From: Ruminococcaceae bacterium UBA1785 | Lineage (GTDB): Bacteria > Bacillota > Clostridia > Oscillospirales > Acutalibacteraceae | DNA: 16,685 nucleotides | NCBI GenBank assembly: GCA_002314555.1 | Contig: DCGF01000041.1 | Span: 1-16,685, forward strand | Direction: 5' to 3' | Shown here: in pieces, positions 7,245-14,795 of the stretch | Layout: the number at the start of each line of letters is the position of its first letter | Position numbering within the stretch: position 1 is the first letter of the stretch | The notes under the pieces: generated by a model | What the model was told of the DNA's origin: nothing | The model's input: only the letters and a program-made list of their open reading frames with translations | Database searches by the model: none | Translations under genes and position numbers: made by a program

Positions 7245-8591
7245 ATGGGAATTTTTAACAGAAAAATCAGCAAGGGCATGAAAAAAACCAGAGACCAATT
7301 CTCTGGTAATATCGACAACGTCCTTGATGCTTTCGATGAAATAGGCGACGACCTCTATGATGAACTCACTGAAGTTTTAATCATGGGCGATGTTGGTGTT
7401 TCAACTGCAGCATATATTGTTGATGAAGTAAAGAACCGTGTTGGTAAGAATGGCATTAAGCATCCAACAGAAGTTCGTACAGTAATCAAAGAAGTTGTAG
7501 CTGATATGCTCGGCGAAGATCAGACAATTGACTTCGTAACAACACCAGCAGTTATCTTAGTCGTTGGTGTAAACGGTGTTGGTAAGACAACAACTATCGG
7601 TAAAATGGCTCATTACTTTGAGTCACAGGGTAAGAAGGTTATCCTCGGTGCTGCCGATACTTTCCGCGCAGCCGCTATTGACCAACTTGAAATTTGGGCA
7701 GAGCGTGCAGGCGTTGAGATTGTTAAGCACAAAGAGGGCGCTGATCCTGCAGCAGTTGTTTTCGACACTATCAATGCCGGCATAAACAGAAATGCTGACG
7801 TAATCATTATCGATACAGCAGGTCGTCTTCATAATAAGAAACACTTGATGGAGGAGCTTAATAAGATCTTCCGTGTAATAGACCGTGAACTTCCATATTC
7901 TGACCGTGAAATCTTCTTAGTACTTGACGCTACAACTGGTCAGAATGCTATCAGCCAGGCAAAAGAATTTATGGCTGTCACAGAAGTATCCGGTATTGTC
8001 CTCACGAAGCTTGATGGTACTGCTCGTGGTGGCGTTGTCCTCTCTATAAACAACGACCTTAAACTTCCAGTTAAATTTATCGGCGTAGGTGAAGGACTTG
8101 ATGACCTTCAGCCATTCTCAGCTGAGACATTTGCAGCATCACTCTTCGATGTTGAAGCACCTGAGGATGCATCTAACTACGAGCCAATCATCACAGTAAA
8201 CGAGGAACGCCTCGCTCGCGACAAAGCAGAAGCTGCAGCAAGAGAAGTTGAAAGACAGAAACTTGAAGCAGAAGAAAAAGCCCGTCTTGAAGCTGAAAAG
8301 GCAGCTGCAATGGAGGAATCCGTTGAAGAGCCTGTAGAAGAAACTCCAGTAGAGGAAGAACCTGTTGAAGAGATAACTGAAGAGGAACTTCAGGAGATTC
8401 TTGAAGAGGAAGAAGTTGAAGAGGCTGAAGAGATAGCTGAAGTTATTGAAGAAGTAACTGAGGAAAAGGCTGAGCCAGAAGAAGAACCTGAAGAAGAGCC
8501 AGTTGAGGAAGAGAAGCCTGAAGAGCCAAAGAAAGAGAAGAAATCTTTCTGGAAGGATCTCTTCGGTGGCTCTGGGGAGTATATGGGATGA
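7245..8591 (+). CDS. ftsY: FtsY, signal recognition particle receptor, with C-terminal acidic extension
   Basis: FtsY is the membrane-associated GTPase receptor that binds Ffh of the signal recognition particle and delivers ribosomes making membrane proteins to SecYEG. The NG core starts at once: a short basic-amphipathic N-terminus (MGIFNRKISKGMKKTRDQF), N domain to about 98, then the GTPase domain with P-loop GVNGVGKTT (108-116), DTFRAAAIDQL (138-148), DTAGRLHNKK (190-199), TKLDGTARGG (254-263) and the closing block GVGEGLDDLQPFSAETFAASLF (ending at 301). A normal Firmicutes FtsY would end there. This one continues for 147 residues: a charged helical stretch (319-356), a Glu/Pro/Val-rich acidic region (357-428), and a basic-aromatic tail KKEKKSFWKDLFGG (429-442). 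In Proteobacteria and some others the acidic region is N-terminal. The extension is in frame with an intact stop that couples to rdgB by ATGA. AAAGGAG lies before the ATG. Confidence 0.97.
   Translation: MGIFNRKISKGMKKTRDQFSGNIDNVLDAFDEIGDDLYDELTEVLIMGDVGVSTAAYIVDEVKNRVGKNGIKHPTEVRTVIKEVVADMLGEDQTIDFVTTPAVILVVGVNGVGKTTTIGKMAHYFESQGKKVILGAADTFRAAAIDQLEIWAERAGVEIVKHKEGADPAAVVFDTINAGINRNADVIIIDTAGRLHNKKHLMEELNKIFRVIDRELPYSDREIFLVLDATTGQNAISQAKEFMAVTEVSGIVLTKLDGTARGGVVLSINNDLKLPVKFIGVGEGLDDLQPFSAETFAASLFDVEAPEDASNYEPIITVNEERLARDKAEAAAREVERQKLEAEEKARLEAEKAAAMEESVEEPVEETPVEEEPVEEITEEELQEILEEEEVEEAEEIAEVIEEVTEEKAEPEEEPEEEPVEEEKPEEPKKEKKSFWKDLFGGSGEYMG
8313..8528 (+). repeat. Glu/Pro/Val-rich low-complexity segment inside ftsY
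   Basis: This stretch codes FtsY residues 357-428. It is made of loose repeats of the type EEPVEE, seen at least four times, mixed with runs of Glu. The + strand is strongly purine-rich. The copies use mixed codons (GAA and GAG, CCT and CCA, GTA and GTT), so the repeats look maintained at the protein level rather than freshly made by slippage. The reverse strand reads as a Phe/Leu-rich open frame only because GAA and GAG become TTC and CTC. Confidence 0.8.
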
Positions 8592-9226
8592 TCTTTTTAG
8601 TAGCGACATCAAATGTTGATAAGGTAAAAGAGTTCCAGAGAATCTTAGGCCCGCTCGGCATCGAGTTTAAGACAGCGAGCGAACTTGGCATTGAACTTCC
8701 TGACGTTGAAGAAAATGGCAGCACTTTTATAGAGAACGCTTTCATCAAAGCAAGGAGCGGGGCAGAGGTTTCGGGTTATCCAACTCTCGCCGATGACTCC
8801 GGTATCTGTGTTGATGCACTCGGTGGTGCACCTGGAATTTATTCAGCTAGATACAGCGAAGATGAGGCGCTTGCTCGCATAGATAAGAATGCTGCAAACA
8901 ACGCTAAGATGCTCCGTGAACTTGGCGACACTCCACTTGAGAAGAGGACTTGCCATTACACATGTGCGATAGCATGTGTGTTCCCTGATGGCAGAGAGGT
9001 CTCCTGTGAGGAATATTGCTATGGTCATATTGGCTTTAAAACTATTGGCAGTTTTGGCTTTGGATATGATCCCCTTGTCCTCATAAATGTTGAGGCAGGT
9101 GCAAAGACTGGCGCAGAGCCTGGAAAGCTCACATTCGGTGAGATTCCACCAGACATTAAAGATACAGTTAGCCATAGAAGTAAGGCACTTCATAAGATGG
9201 CTGAACTTTTGAAAGACGAAATCTAA
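8588..9226 (+). CDS. rdgB: RdgB/HAM1-family XTP/dITP diphosphatase
   Basis: This enzyme hydrolyses dITP, XTP and ITP to the monophosphates, keeping deaminated purines out of DNA and RNA. The 212-aa length is slightly above the usual 195-205. The N-terminal nucleotide-binding motif is TSNVDKVKEF (7-16), equivalent to the TxNxxK signature. The central block LADDSGICVDALGGAPGIYSARYS carries the metal-binding and catalytic acidic residues, FGFGYDPL follows, and SHRSKAL near the C-terminus is the base-recognition motif. The ATG at 8588 overlaps the ftsY stop as ATGA, and GGGGAG at 8574-8579 inside the last ftsY codons is the ribosome binding site. yhbY starts 9 bases after the stop. Nothing looks broken. 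Confidence 0.97.
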   Translation: MIFLVATSNVDKVKEFQRILGPLGIEFKTASELGIELPDVEENGSTFIENAFIKARSGAEVSGYPTLADDSGICVDALGGAPGIYSARYSEDEALARIDKNAANNAKMLRELGDTPLEKRTCHYTCAIACVFPDGREVSCEEYCYGHIGFKTIGSFGFGYDPLVLINVEAGAKTGAEPGKLTFGEIPPDIKDTVSHRSKALHKMAELLKDEI

Positions 9227-9235
9227 GAGGTATTT

Positions 9236-9613
9236 ATGACTAGTAAAGAAAGAGCAAAGTATAGAGCAGCAGCACATGCACTTTCTCCTGCTTTCCAAAT
9301 TGGTAAGTACGGTGTAACAGAGCCTGTTATTGCTCAGACAGAAGAGGTGCTCGATTCAAAAGAACTTATTAAAGTTAAGGTTCTTTTAGAGTCTTGCCCT
9401 GAGACTCCTCGTGAGGTTGCTGATAAATTAGAGAAGGCAACAGGCGCTGATGTTATTAGCGTTATTGGTGGTGTAATCACTCTTTACAGATATAGCGAAC
9501 CACTCCACGAGAAGGCTATTAAGAAAGCCGCTAACATCAAGCGCGCTAAGAAGGTTGCTGCCGGTAATAATTACGGTGGCAGACTCGACAAGGAGAAGAA
9601 ATGGAAAAAATAG
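9236..9613 (+). CDS. yhbY: YhbY-family CRM-domain RNA-binding protein
   Basis: A 125-aa protein whose first 95 or so residues form a CRM (KH-like) RNA-binding domain: a basic first helix (SKERAKYRAAAHAL), the family block PAFQIGKYGVTEPVI with the conserved GKxG-type loop, LIKVKVLLE, and VISVIGGVITLYR closing the sheet. YhbY proteins bind pre-50S particles in E. coli, so a role in ribosome assembly is likely. A Lys-rich tail of about 30 residues goes beyond the usual length of about 97 aa. The tail codons include AAGGAGAAG, which is the ribosome binding site for nadD, and the two genes overlap by 13 bases. AAGAGG at the rdgB stop serves the ATG at 9236. Confidence 0.93.
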   Translation: MTSKERAKYRAAAHALSPAFQIGKYGVTEPVIAQTEEVLDSKELIKVKVLLESCPETPREVADKLEKATGADVISVIGGVITLYRYSEPLHEKAIKKAANIKRAKKVAAGNNYGGRLDKEKKWKK

Positions 9614-10212
9614 GCATCTTTGGTGGAACCTATAATCCTCCACACGTTGGACATCTTAATATTGCCAAACAGTTTGTGGAAGCATATGGGCTTGACCGCT
9701 TGCTTATTATTCCAACCTATGTACCTCCACATAAGGTCACTCCGGACCTGGCCTCTACTGAGGATAGAATCAAAATGTGTGAAGCTACTTTTTCTGATTC
9801 AGCATATGAAGTAAGCACAGTGGAGATTGACCGAAAAGGAAAGAGCTACACCCACGATACCCTAAAAGAGTTAAAGGGCATTTATAAGGATGCAAAGTTT
9901 TACTTCCTCTGTGGAGACGATATGCTTTTATCTCTACATACTTGGTATAAACCAAAAGATATTTTAAAGTACTGCACTATAGTCGCAGCTGTTCGAACTG
10001 ACGGGCTTTCGTATGACACGCTTAAAGATTATGCCATCTCTCAATATAGAGGACCATATGAAGGTGGAAAGATTCAGTTCTTAGAAATAGATCCTTTGGA
10101 GTTATCCTCCACTGAGATTAGAAATAAGGTAAAGAATGGTGAGAAGATAAATGATCTTGTCACTAAAGATACACTCTCATATATAAATTCAAGGGGGCTT
10201 TACATTGATTGA
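9601..10212 (+). CDS. nadD: NadD, nicotinate-nucleotide adenylyltransferase
   Basis: NadD joins nicotinate mononucleotide and ATP to give deamido-NAD and pyrophosphate, an essential step in both de novo and salvage NAD synthesis. The 203-aa length is typical. The nucleotidyltransferase signature GGTYNPPHVGH is at residues 8-18, with HVGH at 15-18. IPTYVPPHK binds the nicotinate-nucleotide side, CGDDML is the central active-site strand, and SSTEIR at 169-174 is the second ATP-phosphate motif. The ATG at 9601 is chosen because AAGGAG sits about 5-6 bases upstream and the GxFGGT block follows at once. It overlaps yhbY by 13 bases and yqeK by 8 bases, forming the conserved yhbY-nadD-yqeK cluster of Firmicutes. 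Confidence 0.97.
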   Translation: MEKIGIFGGTYNPPHVGHLNIAKQFVEAYGLDRLLIIPTYVPPHKVTPDLASTEDRIKMCEATFSDSAYEVSTVEIDRKGKSYTHDTLKELKGIYKDAKFYFLCGDDMLLSLHTWYKPKDILKYCTIVAAVRTDGLSYDTLKDYAISQYRGPYEGGKIQFLEIDPLELSSTEIRNKVKNGEKINDLVTKDTLSYINSRGLYID

Positions 10213-10777
10213 GCGTAAAGAAGAGTTTATAGGCATTATGCGTGAGAAATTACAGGAGAAGCGTTTTAATCATTCTCTTAATGTGGCTGAGGCAGCGAGA
10301 GCGCTTGCCGAGCGTTACGACGAGGATGAGGAGCGCGCATATATCTGTGGACTGCTCCACGATATAGAGAAGAATTCTCCAGAAGAGGAGCAGAAAGAAT
10401 ATATGCTCCGCTTTTCTGACATTCCGGAGGTTGTCGTAAAAACCCCTAAGCTTTGGCATGCAGCCGCAGGCGCTGCCTTTGTGCGCGACGAACTTAAAAT
10501 TAATGATCCGGAAATGATTTCTGCTATTAAGTATCACACCACAGCAAAAGCAGGAATGACTATGCTTGAGAAAATTATTTATATTGCCGATTTCATTTCA
10601 GATGAACGTGATTATCCTGGCGTTGACGAAGTGAGAGAAGCTGCTTTTGATGATATTAATAAAGCAATTCTTATCGGCACTCGTTTTACCCTTGAAGACC
10701 TCCTAAGACAGGGACGAGTAATAAATCAGGATACTATTGATGCATATAATGAAGTTTGTAAATACTTCAATTACTAA
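10205..10777 (+). CDS. yqeK: YqeK, HD-domain dinucleotide hydrolase
   Basis: YqeK-family enzymes are HD-domain phosphohydrolases; characterised members split Ap4A symmetrically into two ADP with an iron cofactor, removing a stress-linked dinucleotide. The 190-aa protein shows the metal ligands expected of the family: H23 (FNHSLNVAE), H52-D53 (GLLHDIEKN), H85 (LWHAAAGA), H111 (IKYHTT) and D129 (YIADFI). The start is TTG at 10205, supported by a strong AAGGGGG at 10191-10197 seven bases upstream and by the fit of residues 1-23 to the family. No better ATG exists before the first ligand helix. It overlaps nadD by 8 bases, and rsfS follows after 16 bases. The Ap4A substrate is inferred from the family. 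Confidence 0.94.
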   Translation: MIERKEEFIGIMREKLQEKRFNHSLNVAEAARALAERYDEDEERAYICGLLHDIEKNSPEEEQKEYMLRFSDIPEVVVKTPKLWHAAAGAAFVRDELKINDPEMISAIKYHTTAKAGMTMLEKIIYIADFISDERDYPGVDEVREAAFDDINKAILIGTRFTLEDLLRQGRVINQDTIDAYNEVCKYFNY

Positions 10778-10793
10778 TAAAAGAGGCAGACTT

Positions 10794-11126
10794 ATGACAG
10801 CACAAGAAAAACTTACAAAAATTTACGATGCACTTGACAGTAAAAAAGCGACAGAGATTAAAGTTCTTAAAGTTGCTGACTTAACAGTGCTAACAGAGTA
10901 CTTTGTTATTGCAAACGGTACATCCACAACACAGGTTAGGGCTTTGACTGACGAAGTTGACTTTAAACTTGAAGAAGCAGGCGAAAAGGGCAAACTTGAA
11001 GGCAAAGCAACCGACTGGAAGCTTATCGATTTTGGTGATGTAATAGTTCACGTTTTCACAGAGGAAGCACGTGAGCACTATAATCTCGAGAAGCTTTGGG
11101 CAGATGCGGAAGAAATTTCCATTTAA
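10794..11126 (+). CDS. rsfS: RsfS, ribosomal silencing factor
   Basis: RsfS binds ribosomal protein uL14 on the 50S subunit and blocks 30S joining, lowering translation in starvation. The protein is 110 aa from the ATG at 10794, the usual length. Family blocks seen: VLKVADLTVLTEYFVIANG (strand and helix of the conserved core), TSTTQVRALTDEV, DWKLIDFGDVIVHVF and the ending REHYNLEKLWADAE, the best known RsfS motif. I chose 10794 because AGAGG at 10782-10786 stands 7 bases upstream. An in-frame ATG at 10737 would add 19 residues, lacks family similarity and lies inside yqeK. In related Clostridia an LCP-family gene often sits between yqeK and rsfS (from memory); there is none here. Confidence 0.96.
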   Translation: MTAQEKLTKIYDALDSKKATEIKVLKVADLTVLTEYFVIANGTSTTQVRALTDEVDFKLEEAGEKGKLEGKATDWKLIDFGDVIVHVFTEEAREHYNLEKLWADAEEISI

Positions 11127-11139
11127 GGAGTTTTGATAA

Positions 11140-13551
11140 ATGAAAAACTATGATTTTAAGACCACTGAAGCTAAGTGGCAACAGAAGTGGGAGGAAAAAG
11201 GTGTCTTCCACGCAGAGGATGGCTCAAGTAAGCCAAAATTCTATGGCCTTGTAGAATTCCCTTATCCATCAGGTGCAGGAATGCATGTAGGTCATATCAA
11301 GGCATACTCAGGTCTTGAAGTAATCTCAAGAAAGCGCCGTATGCAGGGCTACAATGTTTTGTACCCAATCGGTTTCGATGCATATGGTCTTCCAACAGAA
11401 AACTATGCTATTAAAACAGGTATCCACCCACGCCAGGTAACTGACATGAATATTAAGCACTTCTCTGAGCAGCTTAAATCAGTTGGTTTCTCTTTCGACT
11501 GGACTCGTGTAATTGATACAACAGAAGAAGGATATTATAAGTGGACACAGTGGATCTTCCTTAAGATGTTTGAGAATGGCCTTGTTTTCCGTGATAAGGC
11601 TCTTGTAAACTACTGCCCATCATGTAAGGTAGTTTTATCAAACGAGGATTCACAGGGCGGTAAGTGTGACATCTGTCACTCAGATATCGTTCAGAAGTCT
11701 AAAGACGTTTGGTATCTTAGAATCACAGAATATGCAGATAAACTCCTTGAAGGTCTTGAGACAGTTGATTACCTTCCAAATATCAAACTCCAGCAGGTAA
11801 ACTGGATTGGTAAGTCAACAGGTGCTTTTGTAAACTTCGACGTTAAGGGTTCAGATAATGAACAGCTTAAGATATATACAACTCGTCCAGATACACTCTT
11901 CGGTGTAACATTTATGGTTATGGCACCGGAACATCCAATGCTTGATAAGTATGCAGATAGAATTAAGAACTTTGATGCTATCAAGGCATATAGAGCAGAG
12001 TGTGCAAAGAAGACAGAGTTTGAGCGTACACAGCTCGTAAAAGATAAGACTGGTGTTAAAGTTGATGGACTTTCAGGAATTAACCCAGTTGACGGTCGTG
12101 AGATTCCAATCTATGTTGCTGACTATGTAATGATGGGTTACGGTACTGGTGCTATCATGGCAGTTCCTGCTCATGACCAGCGCGACTATGATTTTGCAAA
12201 AGAATTCGGTATCGATATTATCGAAGTTATTAAGGGTGGCAACATCTCTAAAGAAGCTTACACAGGCGACGGTGAGATGGTTAACTCCGGCTTCCTTAAT
12301 GGCATGACAAATAAGAAGGACTCAATTGAAAAGATGGCTGATTTCTTAAAGGAAAAAGGCTATGGCGAAAAGGGTGTTCAGTATAAGATGAAGGACTGGG
12401 CATTCAACCGTCAGCGTTATTGGGGAGAACCAATCCCAATCGTTCACTGTCCTACATGCGGTATGGTTGCAGTACCTTATGATGAACTCCCACTTAAGCT
12501 CCCTGTAGTAGAACAGTTTGAGCCTGGTCAGGACGGCGAGAGCCCTCTTGCAAAGATTGACTCATATGTAAACTGCAAATGTCCAAAGTGCGGAGCTGAC
12601 GCAAAGCGCGAAACAGACACAATGCCACAGTGGGCTGGTTCTTCTTGGTACTATCTTAGATATATGGACCCACAGAACAGCGAAGCTCTTGCATCAAGAG
12701 ACAAGCTTGAATACTGGGGTCAGGTTGACTGGTATAACGGCGGCATGGAGCACGTTACACGTCACATGATCTATTCACGTTTCTGGCATAGATTCCTCTA
12801 TGACATCGGCGTTGTTCCAACAAAGGAACCATACGCTAAGCGTACAGCTCAGGGTCTTATCCTTGGTCCTGACGGTGACAAGATGTCAAAATCAAAGGGT
12901 AACGTAATTGACCCTATGGATGTTGTAAATGAATACGGTGCAGACGTACTTCGTACTTATGTACTCTTCATGGGTGACTACGAGAAGGCAGCTCCTTGGT
13001 CTGAGTCTTCAGTTAAGGGCTGTAAGAGATTCATGGATAGAACATGGGGTCTTCAGGACATCCTTGTTCCTGGCGATACATTCTCAAGTGAGCTCGAAGT
13101 TCCATTCAACAAGACTATAAAGAAAGTATCAGAAGATATTGAGAACATGAAGTTCAACACAGCTATCGCTGCACTTATGGCTCTTATCAATGATATTTAT
13201 GATAATGGTAGACTTAACAATGCAGAGCTTAAAGCTTTCGTAACACTCCTCTATCCATTTGCTCCTCATATGACTGAAGAGATTTGGGAGGCTCAGAACT
13301 TTGGCGGAATGCTTGCAAACGGAACTTGGGTAGACTTTGATGAAGCTAAGTGTGTTGATGAGACTATTGAAATCGTAGCTCAGGTTAACGGTAAGATTCG
13401 TGCAAAGCTTAACATCGCTGCAAACGCAGGACAGGATGAGGCTTTGGCACTTGCAAAGGCAGACGAAAAGGTTGCAGCTGAAATCGCTGGAAAGACTATC
13501 GTTAAGGAACTTTATGTACCTGGACGTCTTGTAAATATCGTTGTTAAATAA
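11140..13551 (+). CDS. leuS: Leucyl-tRNA synthetase
   Basis: LeuRS charges tRNA-Leu with leucine using ATP. It is a class I synthetase of 803 aa, normal for the bacterial form. The ATP-site HIGH motif appears as HVGH (49-52) in PYPSGAGMHVGHIKAYS, and KMSKS is at 581-585. The CP1 editing domain (about 220-410) keeps the threonine-rich block TTRPDTLFG and D346 in VPAHDQRDYDF, equivalent to the editing Asp 345 of E. coli, so misacylated tRNA should be cleared. Two Cys pairs in YCPSC and CDIC, and CPTC with CPKC further on, suggest zinc-binding knuckles. The C-terminal end PGRLVNIVV is complete. AAGGAG overlaps the rsfS stop and lies 9 bases before the ATG. The mscS-family gene begins 11 bases later. 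Confidence 0.98.
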   Translation: MKNYDFKTTEAKWQQKWEEKGVFHAEDGSSKPKFYGLVEFPYPSGAGMHVGHIKAYSGLEVISRKRRMQGYNVLYPIGFDAYGLPTENYAIKTGIHPRQVTDMNIKHFSEQLKSVGFSFDWTRVIDTTEEGYYKWTQWIFLKMFENGLVFRDKALVNYCPSCKVVLSNEDSQGGKCDICHSDIVQKSKDVWYLRITEYADKLLEGLETVDYLPNIKLQQVNWIGKSTGAFVNFDVKGSDNEQLKIYTTRPDTLFGVTFMVMAPEHPMLDKYADRIKNFDAIKAYRAECAKKTEFERTQLVKDKTGVKVDGLSGINPVDGREIPIYVADYVMMGYGTGAIMAVPAHDQRDYDFAKEFGIDIIEVIKGGNISKEAYTGDGEMVNSGFLNGMTNKKDSIEKMADFLKEKGYGEKGVQYKMKDWAFNRQRYWGEPIPIVHCPTCGMVAVPYDELPLKLPVVEQFEPGQDGESPLAKIDSYVNCKCPKCGADAKRETDTMPQWAGSSWYYLRYMDPQNSEALASRDKLEYWGQVDWYNGGMEHVTRHMIYSRFWHRFLYDIGVVPTKEPYAKRTAQGLILGPDGDKMSKSKGNVIDPMDVVNEYGADVLRTYVLFMGDYEKAAPWSESSVKGCKRFMDRTWGLQDILVPGDTFSSELEVPFNKTIKKVSEDIENMKFNTAIAALMALINDIYDNGRLNNAELKAFVTLLYPFAPHMTEEIWEAQNFGGMLANGTWVDFDEAKCVDETIEIVAQVNGKIRAKLNIAANAGQDEALALAKADEKVAAEIAGKTIVKELYVPGRLVNIVVK

Positions 13552-13562
13552 GGGAGTTTCAC

Positions 13563-14696
13563 ATGAACGAAACTGTAGCAAATGAGGCCCTTGAAAACGT
13601 AGAGGAGAATTTAACTTTCCTTGGAGAGATTCAAAAGACTTGGGAGACAGCAGTAGACGTCATTTCAAATAATCTCTTTGAAATTGCTCTTGGAACATTA
13701 GTAATTATTTTATTCATTCTCTTTAAAAAGTGGCTCTCTAAGAATATTGCAAACATTTTTACAAAACTCTTTAAGAATAATCCAGTTCTTGGAGCGGGTA
13801 TTAGAACTTCAATCCAGGATCCTCTTAAGGCGTTCTTCCTAGTTTTTGGATTCTATCTCGGCTTCCTTATTATGGGACCACCTGATAATGTTGTCCTTGG
13901 AATCAACAAACTTTTTAGGATTTGTAATATTGTATTTATCACTTGGGCGCTTGCAAACTTCACTCCATTTGTGACCTCTATGGTCATGAAAATGGAGGAG
14001 ACAAACAAGCGCACAAACGCCGTAGCTATAAAGTTTGTAGCTAATCTCTTAAAGTTGATTATCATCGCTTTATCAGTGGTTGTAATCATCAGTGAACTCG
14101 GTTATAACATCACCGGTCTCATCACTGGTCTTGGACTTGGAGGTCTTACTTTTTCACTTGCCGCTCAGAGTACAGCAGCAAACCTCTTTGCAGGATTCTC
14201 CATCGTATCCGACAAACCATTTGATGTTGATGACTACATAATCACACCTTCCGTTGAGGGTACTGTTGAAGACATCACTATGCGAAGCACACGCATTCGT
14301 ACTGTTGCTGGAACTGAAATCGTGATGCCTAACTCGAAACTCATCGACGAGCCGATAACGAATTGCTCCAGGATGAAGAGTCGTTTTGTAGACGTAACAA
14401 TCGGTCTTACATACGACACAGATTCTGCTAAGATGCGTAACTGTATCGAGGACATAAAGAAGATGTTAAAAGCACATCCTGAAGTTCTCGATGAACGCAT
14501 AGTTGTAGTATTTGCAGGCTTTTCTGACAGCAGTCAGGACGTTAGAATTATCTACTCTGTAAACACAACAGCACTTGATCCATCTCTTAGGGTTCGTGAA
14601 GATATCAACTTCAAAATCAAAGAGATTGTTGAGAAAAACGGAGCATCTTTTGCTTTCCCAAGTGTTACTGTATACACAGAAGGTAAAGAGGCATAA
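13563..14696 (+). CDS. MscS-family small-conductance mechanosensitive channel
   Basis: MscS-type channels open under membrane tension and release solutes during osmotic downshock. This 377-aa protein has about five predicted membrane segments (roughly 38-57, 84-104, 117-138, 155-178 and 181-211), two more than E. coli MscS (286 aa). The last is the pore helix, rich in Gly and Ala (GLITGLGLGGLTFSLAAQS, 185-203). It is followed by the family block FAGFSIVSDKPFDVDDYI and the beta domain EGTVEDITMRSTRIRT and IVMPNSKLIDEPITN, then the alpha/beta cytoplasmic domain. AAGGGAG overlapping the leuS stop precedes the ATG. It is the last gene before a new promoter; no terminator is visible after its stop, so read-through into rpsU is possible. 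Its gating solute and partners cannot be told from sequence. Confidence 0.95.
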   Translation: MNETVANEALENVEENLTFLGEIQKTWETAVDVISNNLFEIALGTLVIILFILFKKWLSKNIANIFTKLFKNNPVLGAGIRTSIQDPLKAFFLVFGFYLGFLIMGPPDNVVLGINKLFRICNIVFITWALANFTPFVTSMVMKMEETNKRTNAVAIKFVANLLKLIIIALSVVVIISELGYNITGLITGLGLGGLTFSLAAQSTAANLFAGFSIVSDKPFDVDDYIITPSVEGTVEDITMRSTRIRTVAGTEIVMPNSKLIDEPITNCSRMKSRFVDVTIGLTYDTDSAKMRNCIEDIKKMLKAHPEVLDERIVVVFAGFSDSSQDVRIIYSVNTTALDPSLRVREDINFKIKEIVEKNGASFAFPSVTVYTEGKEA

Positions 14697-14702
14697 ATAA
14701 TA

Positions 14703-14731
14703 TTGACTTTAAAAAGTACTTGTTATATAAT
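14703..14731 (+). promoter_or_regulatory. Sigma-A promoter for rpsU
   Basis: TTGACT (14703-14708) and TATAAT (14726-14731) are separated by exactly 17 bases, close to the ideal housekeeping promoter. The -35 box begins only 6 bases after the preceding stop codon. Transcription would start near 14738, giving a leader of about 58 bases before rpsU. This is the best promoter in the window. Confidence 0.88.
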
Positions 14732-14736
14732 TTAGC

Positions 14737-14753
14737 AGTCTACTTGGTAGATT
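14737..14753 (+). promoter_or_regulatory. Small hairpin at predicted 5' end of rpsU RNA
   Basis: AGTCTAC (14737-14743) and GTAGATT (14747-14753) pair over seven positions, counting one G-U pair, around the three-base loop TTG, and are followed by TTT. The hairpin lies at the predicted transcription start. It could stabilise the RNA 5' end, act as an operator in DNA, or be chance. It is too weak to call a terminator. Confidence 0.4.
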
Positions 14754-14779
14754 TTTAAAGATATTTAACCCTACATTTC

Positions 14780-14790
14780 GGAGGGAGGGA
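14780..14790 (+). promoter_or_regulatory. Double Shine-Dalgarno site of rpsU
   Basis: GGAGGGAGGGA holds two overlapping matches to the anti-Shine-Dalgarno sequence, at 14780-14785 and 14784-14789, the second about 6 bases from the ATG at 14796. It is the strongest purine ribosome binding site in the window and fits a gene made in large amounts. Confidence 0.75.
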
Positions 14791-14795
14791 CATAA

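Noticed and set aside
8139..8612. Long reverse-strand open frame, Phe/Leu-rich and membrane-like, opposite the end of ftsY
   Set aside because: It is the mirror of the GAA/GAG-rich ftsY tail: reverse complements of Glu codons give Phe and Leu. No ribosome binding site and no family features.
10737..10793. Upstream in-frame ATG for rsfS adding 19 residues
   Set aside because: It lies inside yqeK, lacks a good Shine-Dalgarno, and family members begin near MTAQEKL; the ATG at 10794 has AGAGG at proper distance.
14737..14756. Attenuator-type terminator in the rpsU leader
   Set aside because: The stem is only seven pairs, AT-rich with a G-U pair and a three-base loop, and the T run is short; too weak to call a terminator.
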